This document shows, one piece after another, positions 7,934 to 16,278 of a stretch of DNA of 64,000 nt. This stretch comes from Arenivirga flava. GTDB taxonomy: Bacteria; Actinomycetota; Actinomycetes; Actinomycetales; Microbacteriaceae. The position numbers were made by a program, and so were the translations under genes. The stretch's first letter is position 1, and each line of letters starts with the position of its first letter. Where the stretch lies: the NCBI RefSeq assembly GCF_030161575.1, contig NZ_BSUL01000001.1, forward strand, positions 2,461,809-2,525,808. The letters are read 5' to 3'. The notes under the pieces are model-generated. The model saw only the letters and a list, made by a program, of their open reading frames with translations, did no database searches and was not told the DNA's origin.

Positions 7934-8884
7934 ATGAGCGGATGGATGGAGCGGCACCAGGCCCCGCTCCTGCTGGCCGCCGTGGCCGCGGGCGCGCTGC
8001 TCGGCCTGCTGCTGCCGCAGGCGGCCGGTCTCGCCCCCGCGATCACCCCGCTGCTCGGGCTCGTGCTGCTGGCGACCTTCCTGGCCGTGCCCTTCCGGCG
8101 GCTGGCCGAGAGCCTGCGCGACTGGCGCTTCCTGCTGCTGCTCGGCGCCGTGAACTTCGTGCTCGTGCCGGCGCTGGTCTGGGCGCTCACCCGCCTCGTC
8201 GCGCACGACGCCGCCGTGCTGCTGGGCGCCGCGCTCGTGCTGCTGACGCCCTGCATCGACTACGTCATCGTCTTCGCCCGCATGGCCGGCGCCGCCGCCG
8301 AGCGGCTGCTGGCGGCCGCGCCGGTGCTGCTCGTGGCGCAGGCGCTGCTGCTGCCCGTGCTGCTGCCGCTGATCACCGGTCGGCACGTCGAGGTCGAGCC
8401 CGAGCCCTTCGTCGAGGCGCTGCTGCTGCTCATCGTGCTGCCGCTGCTGCTCGCCGCCGCGCTGCAGTGGGCGGCCGCGCGCTGGCGCCCGGCTCGCTCG
8501 GCCGAGTCGGGGCTCGCCGCCGCGATGGTGCCGCTCATGATGGCGACCCTGCTGGTCGTGGTCGCCTCGCAGCTCGCCGCGATCGGCGCCGCCCTGCCCC
8601 GCCTGCTGCCCGCCGCGGGCCTCTTCGCGGTCTTCGCCGTCGCGGTCGCGCTGCTCGTGGCGCTGCTGGTGCGCCTCGCCCGCGTCGATGCGCCGCGCGG
8701 CCGGGCGCTCGTGCTGAGCGCAGTGACCCGCAACTCGCTCGTGGTGCTGCCGCTCGCGCTGGCGCTGCCCGCGCCGCTGGTGCCGCTCGTCGTGGTCACC
8801 CAGACCGTGGTCGAGCTCGTCGCGCTCAGCGCGCTCGTGCGCCTGCTGCCGGCGCTCTTGCCGGGTGAGCGGACGCGCGGCTAG
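7934..8884 (+). CDS. BASS-superfamily transporter (arsenic-resistance/ACR3-like)
   Basis: Polytopic membrane protein, 316 residues and about 10 hydrophobic helices, of the bile acid:sodium symporter/arsenical resistance superfamily. The stretch LLTPCIDYVIVF near residue 110 corresponds to the conserved cysteine-bearing TM4 region of ACR3-like arsenite carriers, and TRNSLVVLPLALALP near residue 265 fits the second conserved crossover. No arsR or arsC lies beside it, so arsenite export is only a possibility; an organic anion is the alternative. Confidence 0.7.
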   Translation: MSGWMERHQAPLLLAAVAAGALLGLLLPQAAGLAPAITPLLGLVLLATFLAVPFRRLAESLRDWRFLLLLGAVNFVLVPALVWALTRLVAHDAAVLLGAALVLLTPCIDYVIVFARMAGAAAERLLAAAPVLLVAQALLLPVLLPLITGRHVEVEPEPFVEALLLLIVLPLLLAAALQWAAARWRPARSAESGLAAAMVPLMMATLLVVVASQLAAIGAALPRLLPAAGLFAVFAVAVALLVALLVRLARVDAPRGRALVLSAVTRNSLVVLPLALALPAPLVPLVVVTQTVVELVALSALVRLLPALLPGERTRG

Positions 8885-8947
8885 CGTCGCTGGCATCGCT
8901 GATCGCCGCCGCGCATCCGGGCACGGCCCGGGAGGAGGACCGCATCG

Positions 8948-9502
8948 ATGGCCGAGCTCGTCTACTCGATGATCATGTCGGCCGACGGCTACCTGAACGA
9001 CGCCAACGGCGGCTACGACTTCGCGATGCCCTCCGACGAGGTCTTCGCCGAGACCCTCGTGCTCGCGCGCGAGACGACGCTCGACATCATGGGCCGGCGC
9101 ATGTACGACGAGATGGCGATCTGGGACGAGTGGATCGAGCACGAGCAGCAGGACCTGCGCGACTACGCCCGCGCGTGGGCGGACGGCGACAAGATCGTCG
9201 TCTCGCACACCATCGCCGAGCCGCGCACCGCGCGCACGCGGGTCGTGCCCGAGCTGACCGTCGCCGACGTCCTGCGCCTCAAGGGCGAGTACGACGGCCG
9301 GATCGCGATCTCGGGGCCGACGCTCGCGGCGCCGTTCATCCGCGCCGGGCTCATCGACGAGTTCCAGCTCTGGGCCGCCCCGGTGCTCGTCGGCGGGGGC
9401 ACCCGCGTGCTGCCCGATGGTGTGCGGCTCGACCTCGAGCTGCTCGAGTCGAAGGCGTACGCCGACGGCATGACCTATGCCCGCTACCGACCGCGGCGCT
9501 GA
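8948..9502 (+). CDS. Dihydrofolate reductase-like (RibD C-terminal domain) protein
   Basis: Cytosolic protein of 184 residues with the RibD-C/DHFR-like fold: MIMSADGYLND at the N-terminus, ETTLDIMGRRMYDEM in the nucleotide-binding region, IAISGPTLAAPFIRAGLIDE and PVLVGGGTRVLP toward the end. Stand-alone members are common in actinobacteria, are annotated as dihydrofolate reductase family, and have no settled substrate. A GGGAGGAGG ribosome site precedes ATG 8948. Confidence 0.82.
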   Translation: MAELVYSMIMSADGYLNDANGGYDFAMPSDEVFAETLVLARETTLDIMGRRMYDEMAIWDEWIEHEQQDLRDYARAWADGDKIVVSHTIAEPRTARTRVVPELTVADVLRLKGEYDGRIAISGPTLAAPFIRAGLIDEFQLWAAPVLVGGGTRVLPDGVRLDLELLESKAYADGMTYARYRPRR

Positions 9503-9598
9503 ACCGGCGGATTCCGGACCCGACCAGCGCCGGGCCTTGCGGTTCGCGAGCCCGCATCGTTACTGTGAACGAGCCGAACACGCAGAGAGGAGCTGGCA

Positions 9599-9670
9599 AT
9601 GACTGATTTCCGAATCACCCGAGCGGACGCGATCCGCACCGCCCGCTTCTTCCGCGGCCTCACCGACTGA
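9599..9670 (+). CDS. Tiny ORF (23 codons) with strong ribosome site
   Basis: A 23-residue peptide beginning MTDFRITRADAIRTA and ending FFRGLTD starts 7 nt after AGAGAGGAG, one of the best ribosome sites in the window. It is basic and amphipathic. A perfect 8-bp hairpin follows (9686-9705), then a second small gene. It could be a leader peptide for that gene or a free micropeptide. No family is recognised. Confidence 0.45.
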   Translation: MTDFRITRADAIRTARFFRGLTD

Positions 9671-9685
9671 CCGGCTGACGACCTC

Positions 9686-9705
9686 CGTCACCGTTCACGG
9701 TGACG
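9686..9705 (+). promoter_or_regulatory. Perfect 8-bp hairpin after the tiny ORF
   Basis: CGTCACCG, loop TTCA, CGGTGACG. It is followed by TTGCAG, not a T run, so it may be an attenuator, an operator (the core resembles TCACCG/CGGTGA palindromes) or a weak terminator. Confidence 0.5.
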
Positions 9706-9880
9706 TTGCAGAAGAAGCATCCGGTCCCACCGCCCCACCCGGCGGTGGCCGACGTCCCGTCAGGGGTCCCGCGGCGTCCGCCGCCGAACCCGGCCGCATC
9801 CGCGGTCCCCATCATCGCCCGACCGCTCGGGCTGTCCAGGCGCGTCTGCGCGCCGCATCCTCCAGAAGGAACCCATCACC

Positions 9881-10117
9881 ATGAACACCGCAGCGACGTC
9901 GCTCGTCGCCCGCACCACCACCCATCCGCCCAGTACCGGTGCGCTCCGTCGCGCCGCCCGCGCGCTCGGCCTCGCCCTGCTCGCCTGGAGCCGCCGCCCG
10001 GAGCGCCCCGCGCCCAGCCGGGAGGAGCTGCAGCACCTGCACGACGAACGCCGGCGCATCGAGGCCGATCTGCTGCGCGCGCAGAGCGTGCTCATGACGA
10101 TCGCGCCGCCGCGCTGA
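9881..10117 (+). CDS. Hypothetical small helical protein
   Basis: 78-residue basic protein with no family that I recognise. Residues about 20-38 (ALRRAARALGLALLAWSRR) form an amphipathic or marginally hydrophobic helix, and the C-terminal part (REELQHLHDERRRIEADLL) reads as a short coiled coil. AGAAGGAA precedes the ATG, supporting translation. It ends just before a strong bidirectional terminator. Confidence 0.6.
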   Translation: MNTAATSLVARTTTHPPSTGALRRAARALGLALLAWSRRPERPAPSREELQHLHDERRRIEADLLRAQSVLMTIAPPR

Positions 10118-10122
10118 CCGAC

Positions 10123-10156
10123 GATGGGCCGGGTCGCGAACGCGACCCGGCCCATC
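10123..10156. terminator. Strong bidirectional terminator hairpin
   Basis: A perfect 16-bp stem (GATGGGCCGGGTCGCG and its complement) with loop AA lies between the convergent 78-residue gene and the Nramp-like gene. Confidence 0.85.
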
Positions 10157-10162
10157 CGCTCG

Positions 10163-11437
10163 CTAGAGGAGGCCGGGGATCGCCGAGAGCAGCTGATGCC
10201 CGCCGAGCACCACGAAGAGCAGCGCGCAGACGCCGAGCACGAGGTTCGCGAACCAGCCGTTGCGCCACTGCCGCGGCACCCGCTTCGAATTGAGCAGCAC
10301 CAGCAGGGTGATGGCGAGGAACGGCATGAAGAGCGCGCCCAGCACGCCGTAGGCCACGATGAGCCCGATCGGCTGGTCGAGGAACAGCAGCGGGATGGGC
10401 GGCACCGTCAGCAGCACGATGAACACCCGGTAGTAGAGGCCGCCGATCCGACGCCGAGGGTCGTCCTTGTCGAGGCCGCGCAGCTCGCCCACGAAGTCGG
10501 CGAACATCAGCGAGACGCCGTTCCAGACGCCGAGGATCGAGGAGAACGAGGTCGCCACGAAGCCGATGAGGAAGAACGTGGCCATGAAGGCGCCATAGCG
10601 CTCGCCGAGCACGTCGGCGAGGTCGAGCAGTCCGCGCTCGCCGTCCGCCAGCGCGATGCCGGCGCTGTGCAGCAGCTCGGCACCGACGATGAGCATCGAG
10701 ACGACGAAGACGCCGCTCATCACGTAGGCGACGCCGTTGTCGAGGCGCATCACCTTCATCCAGCGCGGCGCGACCCAGCCCTTCTCGCGCAGCCAGTAGC
10801 CGTAGGCCGCGAGCGTGATGGTGCCGCCGACGCCGCCGGCGATGCCCAGCGTGTAGAACAGGCCGCCCTCGGGGATGACGGGCACGAGTCCGCTCGCGAC
10901 ATCGCCCAGATTGGGCAGGGTGACGATCGCCGCGCCGACGACCGTGACGAACATGATGCCGACGAAGACGGCGATGATCTTCTCGAAGACCTGGTAGCGG
11001 CCGAACCAGACGATCGCCGCGCCGAGCAGGCCGGCCCCGATCGCGAAGACCCGCAGGTCGACGTCGGGGAAGAGCGCCACCAGCGGCAGCGCGGTGCTCG
11101 ACATGGCGGCCGCGCCGTAGACGAAGCCCCAGACCACGATGTACGGCGCGAAGTAGAGGGTGGTCCAGAGGCCGAGCGATCGCCAGCCCTCGAAGATGCT
11201 CCTGCCGGTCGCCAGCGTCCACCGCCCGGCTCCCTCCACGAGCGCGATCTTGATGACCACGCCGAGGATCGCGGCCCACAGCAGCCCATAGCCGAAGCGG
11301 CTGCCGGCGACGAGGGTGGCGACGAGATCGCCCGCCCCGATGCCCGTGGCCGCGACCACCAGCCCCGGGCCGATGATGCGCCACTTGCGGGTGGACTCCA
11401 TCGAGTCCTCGATCGGCACTTCGTCGTGTCGTGTCAT
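10163..11437 (-). CDS. Nramp-related transporter with non-canonical TM1
   Basis: Membrane carrier of 424 residues and about 11 helices in the Nramp fold. Its TM1 segment reads GPGLVVAATGIGAGDL where canonical manganese/iron Nramps have a DPGN motif, and the canonical MPH metal motif of TM6 is absent (AAYGYWLREKGW in that region). Metal specificity therefore cannot be assumed; related divergent branches carry Mg2+, Al3+ or other solutes. TACCGT lies 6 nt before ATG 11437, indicating a leaderless transcript. No metal regulator or riboswitch is visible nearby. Confidence 0.78.
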   Translation of the reverse strand: MTRHDEVPIEDSMESTRKWRIIGPGLVVAATGIGAGDLVATLVAGSRFGYGLLWAAILGVVIKIALVEGAGRWTLATGRSIFEGWRSLGLWTTLYFAPYIVVWGFVYGAAAMSSTALPLVALFPDVDLRVFAIGAGLLGAAIVWFGRYQVFEKIIAVFVGIMFVTVVGAAIVTLPNLGDVASGLVPVIPEGGLFYTLGIAGGVGGTITLAAYGYWLREKGWVAPRWMKVMRLDNGVAYVMSGVFVVSMLIVGAELLHSAGIALADGERGLLDLADVLGERYGAFMATFFLIGFVATSFSSILGVWNGVSLMFADFVGELRGLDKDDPRRRIGGLYYRVFIVLLTVPPIPLLFLDQPIGLIVAYGVLGALFMPFLAITLLVLLNSKRVPRQWRNGWFANLVLGVCALLFVVLGGHQLLSAIPGLL

Positions 11438-11443
11438 CCGACG

Positions 11444-11449
11444 ACGGTA
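11444..11449 (-). promoter_or_regulatory. -10 box of the Nramp-like gene (leaderless)
   Basis: TACCGT (minus strand) lies 6 nt before ATG 11437. Confidence 0.55.
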
Positions 11450-11475
11450 GCAAAGGGCGCCTCGCGCCCCGCGGG

Positions 11476-12161
11476 TCAGAACACGTCGGGGCTGGGGGTG
11501 CTGGCGTAGCGGATGGAGACGTCGGCGTGCCGGTCGAAGCGGTAGCCGAGCCCGCGAACGGTGCGCACGATCTCCTCGTAGGCGCCGAGCTTCGAGCGCA
11601 GGCGGCGCACGTGCACGTCGATCGTGCGCTCGTTGGGCACCTCGTCCTCGCCGTCGGACCAGAGGCCGTCGATGATCTCGGCCCGCTCGACCGTGCGACC
11701 CTCGCGCAGCACGAGGAACTGCAGCAGCTCGAACTCCTTGTAGGTGAGCGGCGCGGTCTGGTCGTCGATCGCGACCCGCTTGCGCGAGATGTCGATCACG
11801 ACCCCCTGACGCGTCTCGGCGACGGGCTCCGGTGCCGGGCGGTGCTTCGCGAGCGCGGCCGGGTCCTGCAGGGCGAGGCGCACGACGTCGACGTCGCGGC
11901 CGCCGGCTCCCTCGGGCGCCAGCGCAACGGCGGCGTAGCTCTCGGCGTCGGGCGCGAAGCGGGCGACGGTCTCCTTCAGCGCCTGCACGAGTTGGCCGAG
12001 GTCGGTGCCGACGGCGGCGGCCTTGGCCTCATCGATGCCCACGTAGAGGGCGAAGCCGCGGGCCTCGGTGCCGGGGGAACGGCGCGCAGGCGGCGCGGCG
12101 CGGGCTGCGCGGCGGGGGCAGTCTGGGCGGCGGAGCTGATGTCGAACTGCACGAGCGTCAT
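11476..12161 (-). CDS. Winged-helix (OmpR-type) DNA-binding protein, frameshifted
   Basis: DNA-binding protein of about 228 residues when corrected. The C-terminal 100 residues are an OmpR/PhoB-type winged helix (TYKEFELLQFLVLREGRTVE, then NERTIDVHVRRLRSKLG and RTVRGLGYRFD), but no receiver domain precedes it; the N-terminal half (FALYVGIDEAKAAAVGTD) is a family-specific domain found with this winged helix in actinobacteria. The start MTLVQFDISS at 12161 has a GAGGACA ribosome site. The N-terminus and the rest are in different frames: one G is apparently missing from the five-G run at 12073-12077. It could be a real inactivation, but see the frameshift finding. Confidence 0.75.
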
Positions 12162-12442
12162 CGGAGTGTCCTCACGATCGTCGGGAGCCGCGGCGGATGC
12201 GCCGGACGTGCTCACCGGAGTGGTGTTGCTGCTGGGGGTGGCGGGGTCGGCACCGCGTGGGTGCTGCGACTCCGGGAGTTCGGAACCCCTGGAGGGGTGA
12301 ACTCGGCGCGATCGGTCGATCAAGCGCACATTCGGCAACACATGACCGAGCGCACCGGCATCATCATGCCGGCGTCCCCGAGAGCCTCGAAGGAGGTCAG
12401 GGTGGGCGCGTGGGAGGTCATAGGTCGCAAGTAAACGCGAAA
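12162..12442. other. Long 5' region upstream of the winged-helix gene
   Basis: About 280 bp with no convincing gene. It contains an imperfect hairpin at 12276-12304 (GAGTTC, ACCCCT, loop, AGGGGT, GAACTC), which on the minus strand would lie in the leader of the winged-helix gene and may be regulatory. Confidence 0.4.
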
Positions 12443-12480
12443 CGCCTCGCCGGTGTCAACAGACTCGACCCGGCGAGGCG
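12443..12480 (-). terminator. Terminator downstream of upp
   Basis: A perfect 11-bp inverted repeat, CGCCTCGCCGG (12443-12453) and CCGGCGAGGCG (12470-12480), lies 35 bp past the upp stop on its strand. Confidence 0.65.
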
Positions 12481-12514
12481 CCCCTCGTCGCAACACCGCG
12501 TAACAGTTACGGCA

Positions 12515-13147
12515 TCACACCAGTCCGTACAGGCGGTCGCCCGCGTCGCCGAGGCCGGGCACGATGTAGCCGTGCTCGTTGAGCTTCTCGTCGACGGCGC
12601 CGAGCACGACGGTCACGTTCTTGCCGGCGGTGGCCGCCTTGACGGCCTCGAGGCCCTCGGGCGCACCGAGCAGGCAAACGGCGATGACCTCATCCGCTCC
12701 ACGCTGCAGCAGGAAGTCGATGGCGGCGATGAGCGAGCCGCCGGTGGCGAGCATCGGGTCGATCACGTAGCACTGGCGGCCGGCGAGGTCGTCGGGCAGG
12801 CGCTCGGCGTAGGTGGTGGGCTGCAGGGTCTCCTCGTCGCGCACCATGCCGAGGAAGCCGACCTCGGCGCTCGGCAGCAGCTTGACCATGCCCTCGAGCA
12901 TGCCGAGGCCCGCGCGCAGGATCGGCACGATCAGCGGCTTCGGGTCGCTGAGCGCGATGCCCACCGTCTTCGTGACGGGCGTCTCGATCTCGACGGGCTC
13001 GACGCGCACCTCGCGGGTGGCCTCGTAGGCGAGCAGGGTGACGAGCTCCTCGGTGAGCGCGCGAAAGCTGGGCGACGTCGTGTTCTTGTCGCGGAGCACC
13101 GTCAGCTTGTGGGTGATGAGGGGGTGGTCGGCAACGTGGACTCGCAT
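12515..13147 (-). CDS. upp: Uracil phosphoribosyltransferase
   Basis: Salvage enzyme making UMP from uracil and PRPP, 210 residues, the usual length. The N-terminus [20 protein letters not shown] is characteristic, [13 protein letters not shown] is conserved, and [17 protein letters not shown] near residue 130 is the PRPP-binding loop. The C-terminal [11 protein letters not shown] forms the uracil-binding part. TACCCT lies 7 nt before ATG 13147, so the message is probably leaderless. It is divergent from tadA. Confidence 0.96.
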   Translation of the reverse strand: MRVHVADHPLITHKLTVLRDKNTTSPSFRALTEELVTLLAYEATREVRVEPVEIETPVTKTVGIALSDPKPLIVPILRAGLGMLEGMVKLLPSAEVGFLGMVRDEETLQPTTYAERLPDDLAGRQCYVIDPMLATGGSLIAAIDFLLQRGADEVIAVCLLGAPEGLEAVKAATAGKNVTVVLGAVDEKLNEHGYIVPGLGDAGDRLYGLV

Positions 13148-13154
13148 AGGCTTC

Positions 13155-13160
13155 AGGGTA
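13155..13160 (-). promoter_or_regulatory. -10 box of upp (leaderless)
   Basis: TACCCT (minus strand) lies 7 nt before ATG 13147. Confidence 0.55.
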
Positions 13161-13188
13161 CTTGGTCGAGCCCCGGGAGGACGCCGCG

Positions 13189-13653
13189 ATGACCGCCGCC
13201 CCCGCCCGTTTCGAGGCCTGGATGGACGAGGCGCTCGTCGAGGCCAGATCGGCCCTCGCGAGCGAGGACGTGCCGGTCGGCGCGGTCGTGCTGGACGCAT
13301 CCGGTCGCGTGATCGGCCGGGGGCGCAACGAGCGCGAGCTGCACCGGGACCCGACCGCCCACGCCGAGATCGTCGCGATGCGCGAGGCCGCCCGGGCGAC
13401 CGGCGACTGGCACCTCGACGGCGCCACGCTCGTGGTCACCCTCGAGCCCTGCCCGATGTGCGCGGGCGCGATCCTCGCGGCCCGCGTGCCGATGGTCGTC
13501 TTCGGGGCCTGGGACGACAAGGCGGGCGCCGCCGGCGGGGTGCTCGACCTGCTCAGGGATCGCCGGCTGCCCCAGCGCGCCGAGGTCTACGGTGGCGTGC
13601 GCGCCGAGGAGTGCGCGGCGCTGCTGACGGACTTCTTCGCGGGGCGGCGCTGA
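13189..13653 (+). CDS. tadA: tRNA-specific adenosine deaminase
   Basis: Zinc deaminase converting A34 of tRNA-Arg(ACG) to inosine, 154 residues. The catalytic motifs are HAEIVAM (zinc histidine and proton-shuttling glutamate, near residues 64-66) and [10 protein letters not shown] (two zinc cysteines, near residues 94-97). The C-terminal part ([18 protein letters not shown]) fits TadA. A GGGAGGA ribosome site precedes the ATG. It is next to upp, as in many actinobacteria. Confidence 0.93.
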   Translation: MTAAPARFEAWMDEALVEARSALASEDVPVGAVVLDASGRVIGRGRNERELHRDPTAHAEIVAMREAARATGDWHLDGATLVVTLEPCPMCAGAILAARVPMVVFGAWDDKAGAAGGVLDLLRDRRLPQRAEVYGGVRAEECAALLTDFFAGRR

Positions 13654-13678
13654 CCGCATCCGCTCGCTCCGCCTCGCC

Positions 13679-14641
13679 TCAGTCGGCGGCGCGGATGACG
13701 ATCGCGTCGGTGGCCGGCTGCTGCGCGCGCGGGTTCACGTACACGTCGGGCTCGATGAAGATGACGGTCGCCAGGGGCGCGGCCTCGCGGATGCGCGCCT
13801 CGATCGCGTTCACGTCGGCGGCCACCTGGCTGAGCCGCTTCGAGGCGCTCATGGCGATCTTCGCGCCGACGAGCAGCTGGTCCGGGCCCAGGTGCAGGGT
13901 GCGCAGGTGGATGATGCCCTTCGCCTCGTCGCCGGAGAGGATGGCGGTGCGGATGCGCGCCACGTCGTCCGGGCCCGCGCCCTCGCCGATCAGCAGGCTG
14001 GCGGTCTCGACGCCGAGCAGCACGGCGACCGCCACGAGCAGCAGGCCGATCGCGATCGTGCCGAGGGCGTCGAACACCGCGTCGCCGGTGATCGCGCTGA
14101 GGCCGACGCCGCCGAGCGCGAGCACGAGGCCGGTGAGCGCCGCGGTGTCTTCGAGCAGCACCACCGGCAGCTCGGGCGCCTTCGCCTTGCGGATGAACTG
14201 GAACCAGGTGCGGTCGCCCTTGAGCGGTCGCGCCTCCTTGACCGCCGTGCGGAGCGAGTTGCCCTCGAGCGCGATCGCGATGAGCAGCACCACGATCGGC
14301 AGCCAGACGGTGTCGAGCTCGTGCGGATTCTGCAGCTTGTCGACGCCCTCGTAGACGCTGAAGACGCCGCCGACGGTGAACAGGATGATCGAGACGACGA
14401 AGGCGTAGAGGTATCGGGCGCGCCCGTAACCGAAGGGGTGGTCGGCGTCGGCGGCGTGCCGCGCGCGCTTGCCGCCGAGCAGCAGGAGCAGCTGGTTGCC
14501 CGAGTCCGCCAGCGAGTGCACGCCCTCGGCGAGCATCGAGGCGGAGCCCGACACGAGCCAGGCGATGAACTTGGTGGCCGCGATGCCGAGATTGGCCGCG
14601 AGGGCCGCGATGATCGCCTTGTTGCCGCCGGATGCGCTCAC
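13679..14641 (-). CDS. Cation diffusion facilitator family efflux protein
   Basis: Divalent-metal/proton antiporter of the CDF family, 320 residues. TM2 has the metal-site segment AEGVHSLADSGNQ (H and D of the HxxxD site), and DHPFGYGRARYLYAF is the conserved inter-helix motif. TM5 carries a D/D-type pair in FDALGTIAIG, and the C-terminal cytosolic domain contains HLRTLHLGPDQLLV. GTG 14641 has a GGAAGGA ribosome site. The metal (Zn, Mn or Fe) is not predictable. Divergent from proC. Confidence 0.88.
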   Translation of the reverse strand: MSASGGNKAIIAALAANLGIAATKFIAWLVSGSASMLAEGVHSLADSGNQLLLLLGGKRARHAADADHPFGYGRARYLYAFVVSIILFTVGGVFSVYEGVDKLQNPHELDTVWLPIVVLLIAIALEGNSLRTAVKEARPLKGDRTWFQFIRKAKAPELPVVLLEDTAALTGLVLALGGVGLSAITGDAVFDALGTIAIGLLLVAVAVLLGVETASLLIGEGAGPDDVARIRTAILSGDEAKGIIHLRTLHLGPDQLLVGAKIAMSASKRLSQVAADVNAIEARIREAAPLATVIFIEPDVYVNPRAQQPATDAIVIRAAD

Positions 14642-14703
14642 GGGCAGTTCCTTCCGCTCGGATCATCCGATCCTAGGACGGCCGCCCCGTCGGCGGAGCT
14701 TCC

Positions 14704-14709
14704 TAGGAT
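14704..14709 (+). promoter_or_regulatory. -10 box of proC (leaderless)
   Basis: TAGGAT lies exactly 6 nt before GTG 14716, supporting GTG as the start. Confidence 0.6.
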
Positions 14710-14715
14710 GGGGCG

Positions 14716-15549
14716 GTGACCACGACGCTCCCCGCCATCGCCATTCTCGGAACCGGATCGATGGGCGGTGCGATCCTCAGCGGCCTGCTGGATCCCTCCG
14801 TCGTCGTCGAGGGCGGCCTGCGGGTGACCAACCGCACGGCGGCCAAGGCGGATGCGCTGCGCACCGAGGGCGTGGCCTCGTACGCGACCGAGGTGGAGCC
14901 GCAGGGCAACCTCGAAGCGGTCCGCGGCGCCGGCGTGGTGCTGCTGGCGGTCAAGCCGGCGGGCATCCTCGAGCTCGCGGAGCAGATCGCCCCCGCCCTC
15001 GAGCCCGGAGCGATCGTGGTGAGCGTGGCCGCGGGCGTCACCATCGCGTCGATCGAGGCCAGGCTGCCCGAGGGCACCGCCGTGCTGCGCGCCATGCCGA
15101 ACACCCCCTCCGTCGTGCGGCTCGGCGTGACCGGCGTGAGCGCGGGCTCCGCCGTCAGCGACGAGCAGGCGGCGCTCGCCGCATCCGTCTTCGCCACCGT
15201 CGGCGAGGTCGTGGAGCTGCCGGAGTCGCAGATCGACGCGCTGAGCGCCATCTCGGGCTCGGGGCCGGCGTACGTGTTCTTCCTCATCGAGCAGTACCGC
15301 GAGGCGGCCCGTCGGCTCGGCTTCGACGAGGCGCAGGCGAGCGTGCTCGTCGACGCGACCTTCCGCGGAGCGAGCGAGCTGCTCGCGCACGAGGGACTGC
15401 CGCCCGAGGAGCTGCGCCGCCGGGTGACCAGCCCGAAGGGCACCACCGAGCGCGCCGTCGCCGTGCTCGAGGGCGCCGGCCTCGCCGACCTCTTCGAGGC
15501 GTCGGCGGAGGCCGCGATCGCCCGCGCGAAGGAGCTCGCCGCCGGCTGA
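14716..15549 (+). CDS. proC: Pyrroline-5-carboxylate reductase
   Basis: Last step of proline synthesis (P5C to proline with NAD(P)H), 277 residues. The Rossmann motif AILGTGSMGGAILSG is at the N-terminus, LLAVKPAGI and RAMPNTPSVVRLGVTG follow, and the signature ISGSGPAYVFFLIE lies near residue 178, with TSPKGTTERAV near residue 240. GTG start is supported by the -10 box 6 nt upstream. Confidence 0.95.
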   Translation: MTTTLPAIAILGTGSMGGAILSGLLDPSVVVEGGLRVTNRTAAKADALRTEGVASYATEVEPQGNLEAVRGAGVVLLAVKPAGILELAEQIAPALEPGAIVVSVAAGVTIASIEARLPEGTAVLRAMPNTPSVVRLGVTGVSAGSAVSDEQAALAASVFATVGEVVELPESQIDALSAISGSGPAYVFFLIEQYREAARRLGFDEAQASVLVDATFRGASELLAHEGLPPEELRRRVTSPKGTTERAVAVLEGAGLADLFEASAEAAIARAKELAAG

Positions 15550-15875
15550 GGCGCGCCGGCTCGGGCGGTCCTCTCCGCGGTCGGGGCGTTCTTTCGCGCC
15601 GGCTCGGGCGCTCCTCCTCTGCGTTGGGGCGCTCCCCTCTGCGTTGGGGCGCTTCGGCGACGATGGTGCGCGCGGACGCATGCCCCGCTGTCGCCGGAGC
15701 GCCCCGAAGGGAAGGTCGGGGCTCGTCGAGGGCGGCTGGTGCGTGCACCGGGCGAGCGGATGCGGCATAGCCGTTCCAGGGGGAACGCCCGGTGGCAGCC
15801 GGGCTGCGTCATCGGTGCGGGCGAGGAGCAGTCCGCATCGTGGGGGTCTCCAGCCGGACCCCGAGAGGACGCATC
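15550..15875. other. Gene-free region with repeats
   Basis: 326 bp without a credible gene. It starts with reiterated GGCTCGGGCG and GCGTTGGGGCGCT units (15580-15650, the latter spaced 20 bp apart), holds one copy of a dispersed palindrome (15644-15709), and ends with the promoter and leader of the small membrane-protein gene. Confidence 0.6.
15644..15709. repeat. Dispersed palindromic element, copy A
   Basis: A 66-bp imperfect palindrome: TTGGGGCGCTTCGGCGAC on the left, GTCGCCGGAGCGCCCCGAA on the right. Its reverse complement aligns along its full length, with few mismatches, with the element at 49964-50031. Confidence 0.75.
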
Positions 15876-16231
15876 ATGACCGACACGCAGACCACGCCGC
15901 TGCCTTCCACCGCCCAGTTCGCCGCCGCTCCGCCGGACGTCGCGGCCCCCTCCGCCGTGCCGCCGGCGAGGCCGCCTGGCACCGGCGTCGCTGGGTGCGA
16001 GTCACCGCGCTCGCCGTGGCGGCGTTCATCGTGCTGGGCGGCGCGTTCGGCGCCGGCACGCTGGTCGGGCGGACGCTCGGGCCGGTCGCGGGCCCGCCCG
16101 GCTTCGGCCAGGAGGGGTTCCCGCAGGGAGGCCCGGGCGGCATGACGCCGCCGGACGGCTGGGGTCAGGCCCCGGCTGCGCCGGACGGCTCGCAGGGCAG
16201 CGGGTCCCAGGGCGACGGCTCCAGCGCCTGA
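15876..16231 (+). CDS. Small single-pass membrane protein (frameshifted)
   Basis: Reconstructed to about 118 residues: a hydrophilic Pro/Ala-rich N-terminus (MTDTQTTPLPSTAQFAAAPP), a basic stretch (WHRRRWVRV), one transmembrane helix (TALAVAAFIVLGGAFGAGTL), and an extracellular Gly/Pro/Gln-rich tail. The frame changes inside the five-C run at 15946-15950; restoring one C joins the two parts. GAGAGGA precedes ATG 15876. No function recognised; the tail resembles low-complexity surface-exposed tails of actinobacterial membrane proteins. Confidence 0.55.
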
Positions 16232-16272
16232 GCGAGCCGCACATCCGCTCGTTTCGGACCCGCGCACCCGCC

Positions 16273-16278
16273 GCTAGC
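16273..16278. repeat. Target-site duplication GCTAGC, left
   Basis: GCTAGC flanks the insertion sequence here and again at 17333-17338. It fits the NCTAGN target preference known for IS481 of Bordetella pertussis. Confidence 0.75.

Noticed and set aside
7934-8884. Calling the BASS transporter an arsenite exporter
   Set aside because: Only weak motif support and no arsR, arsC or other arsenic gene nearby.
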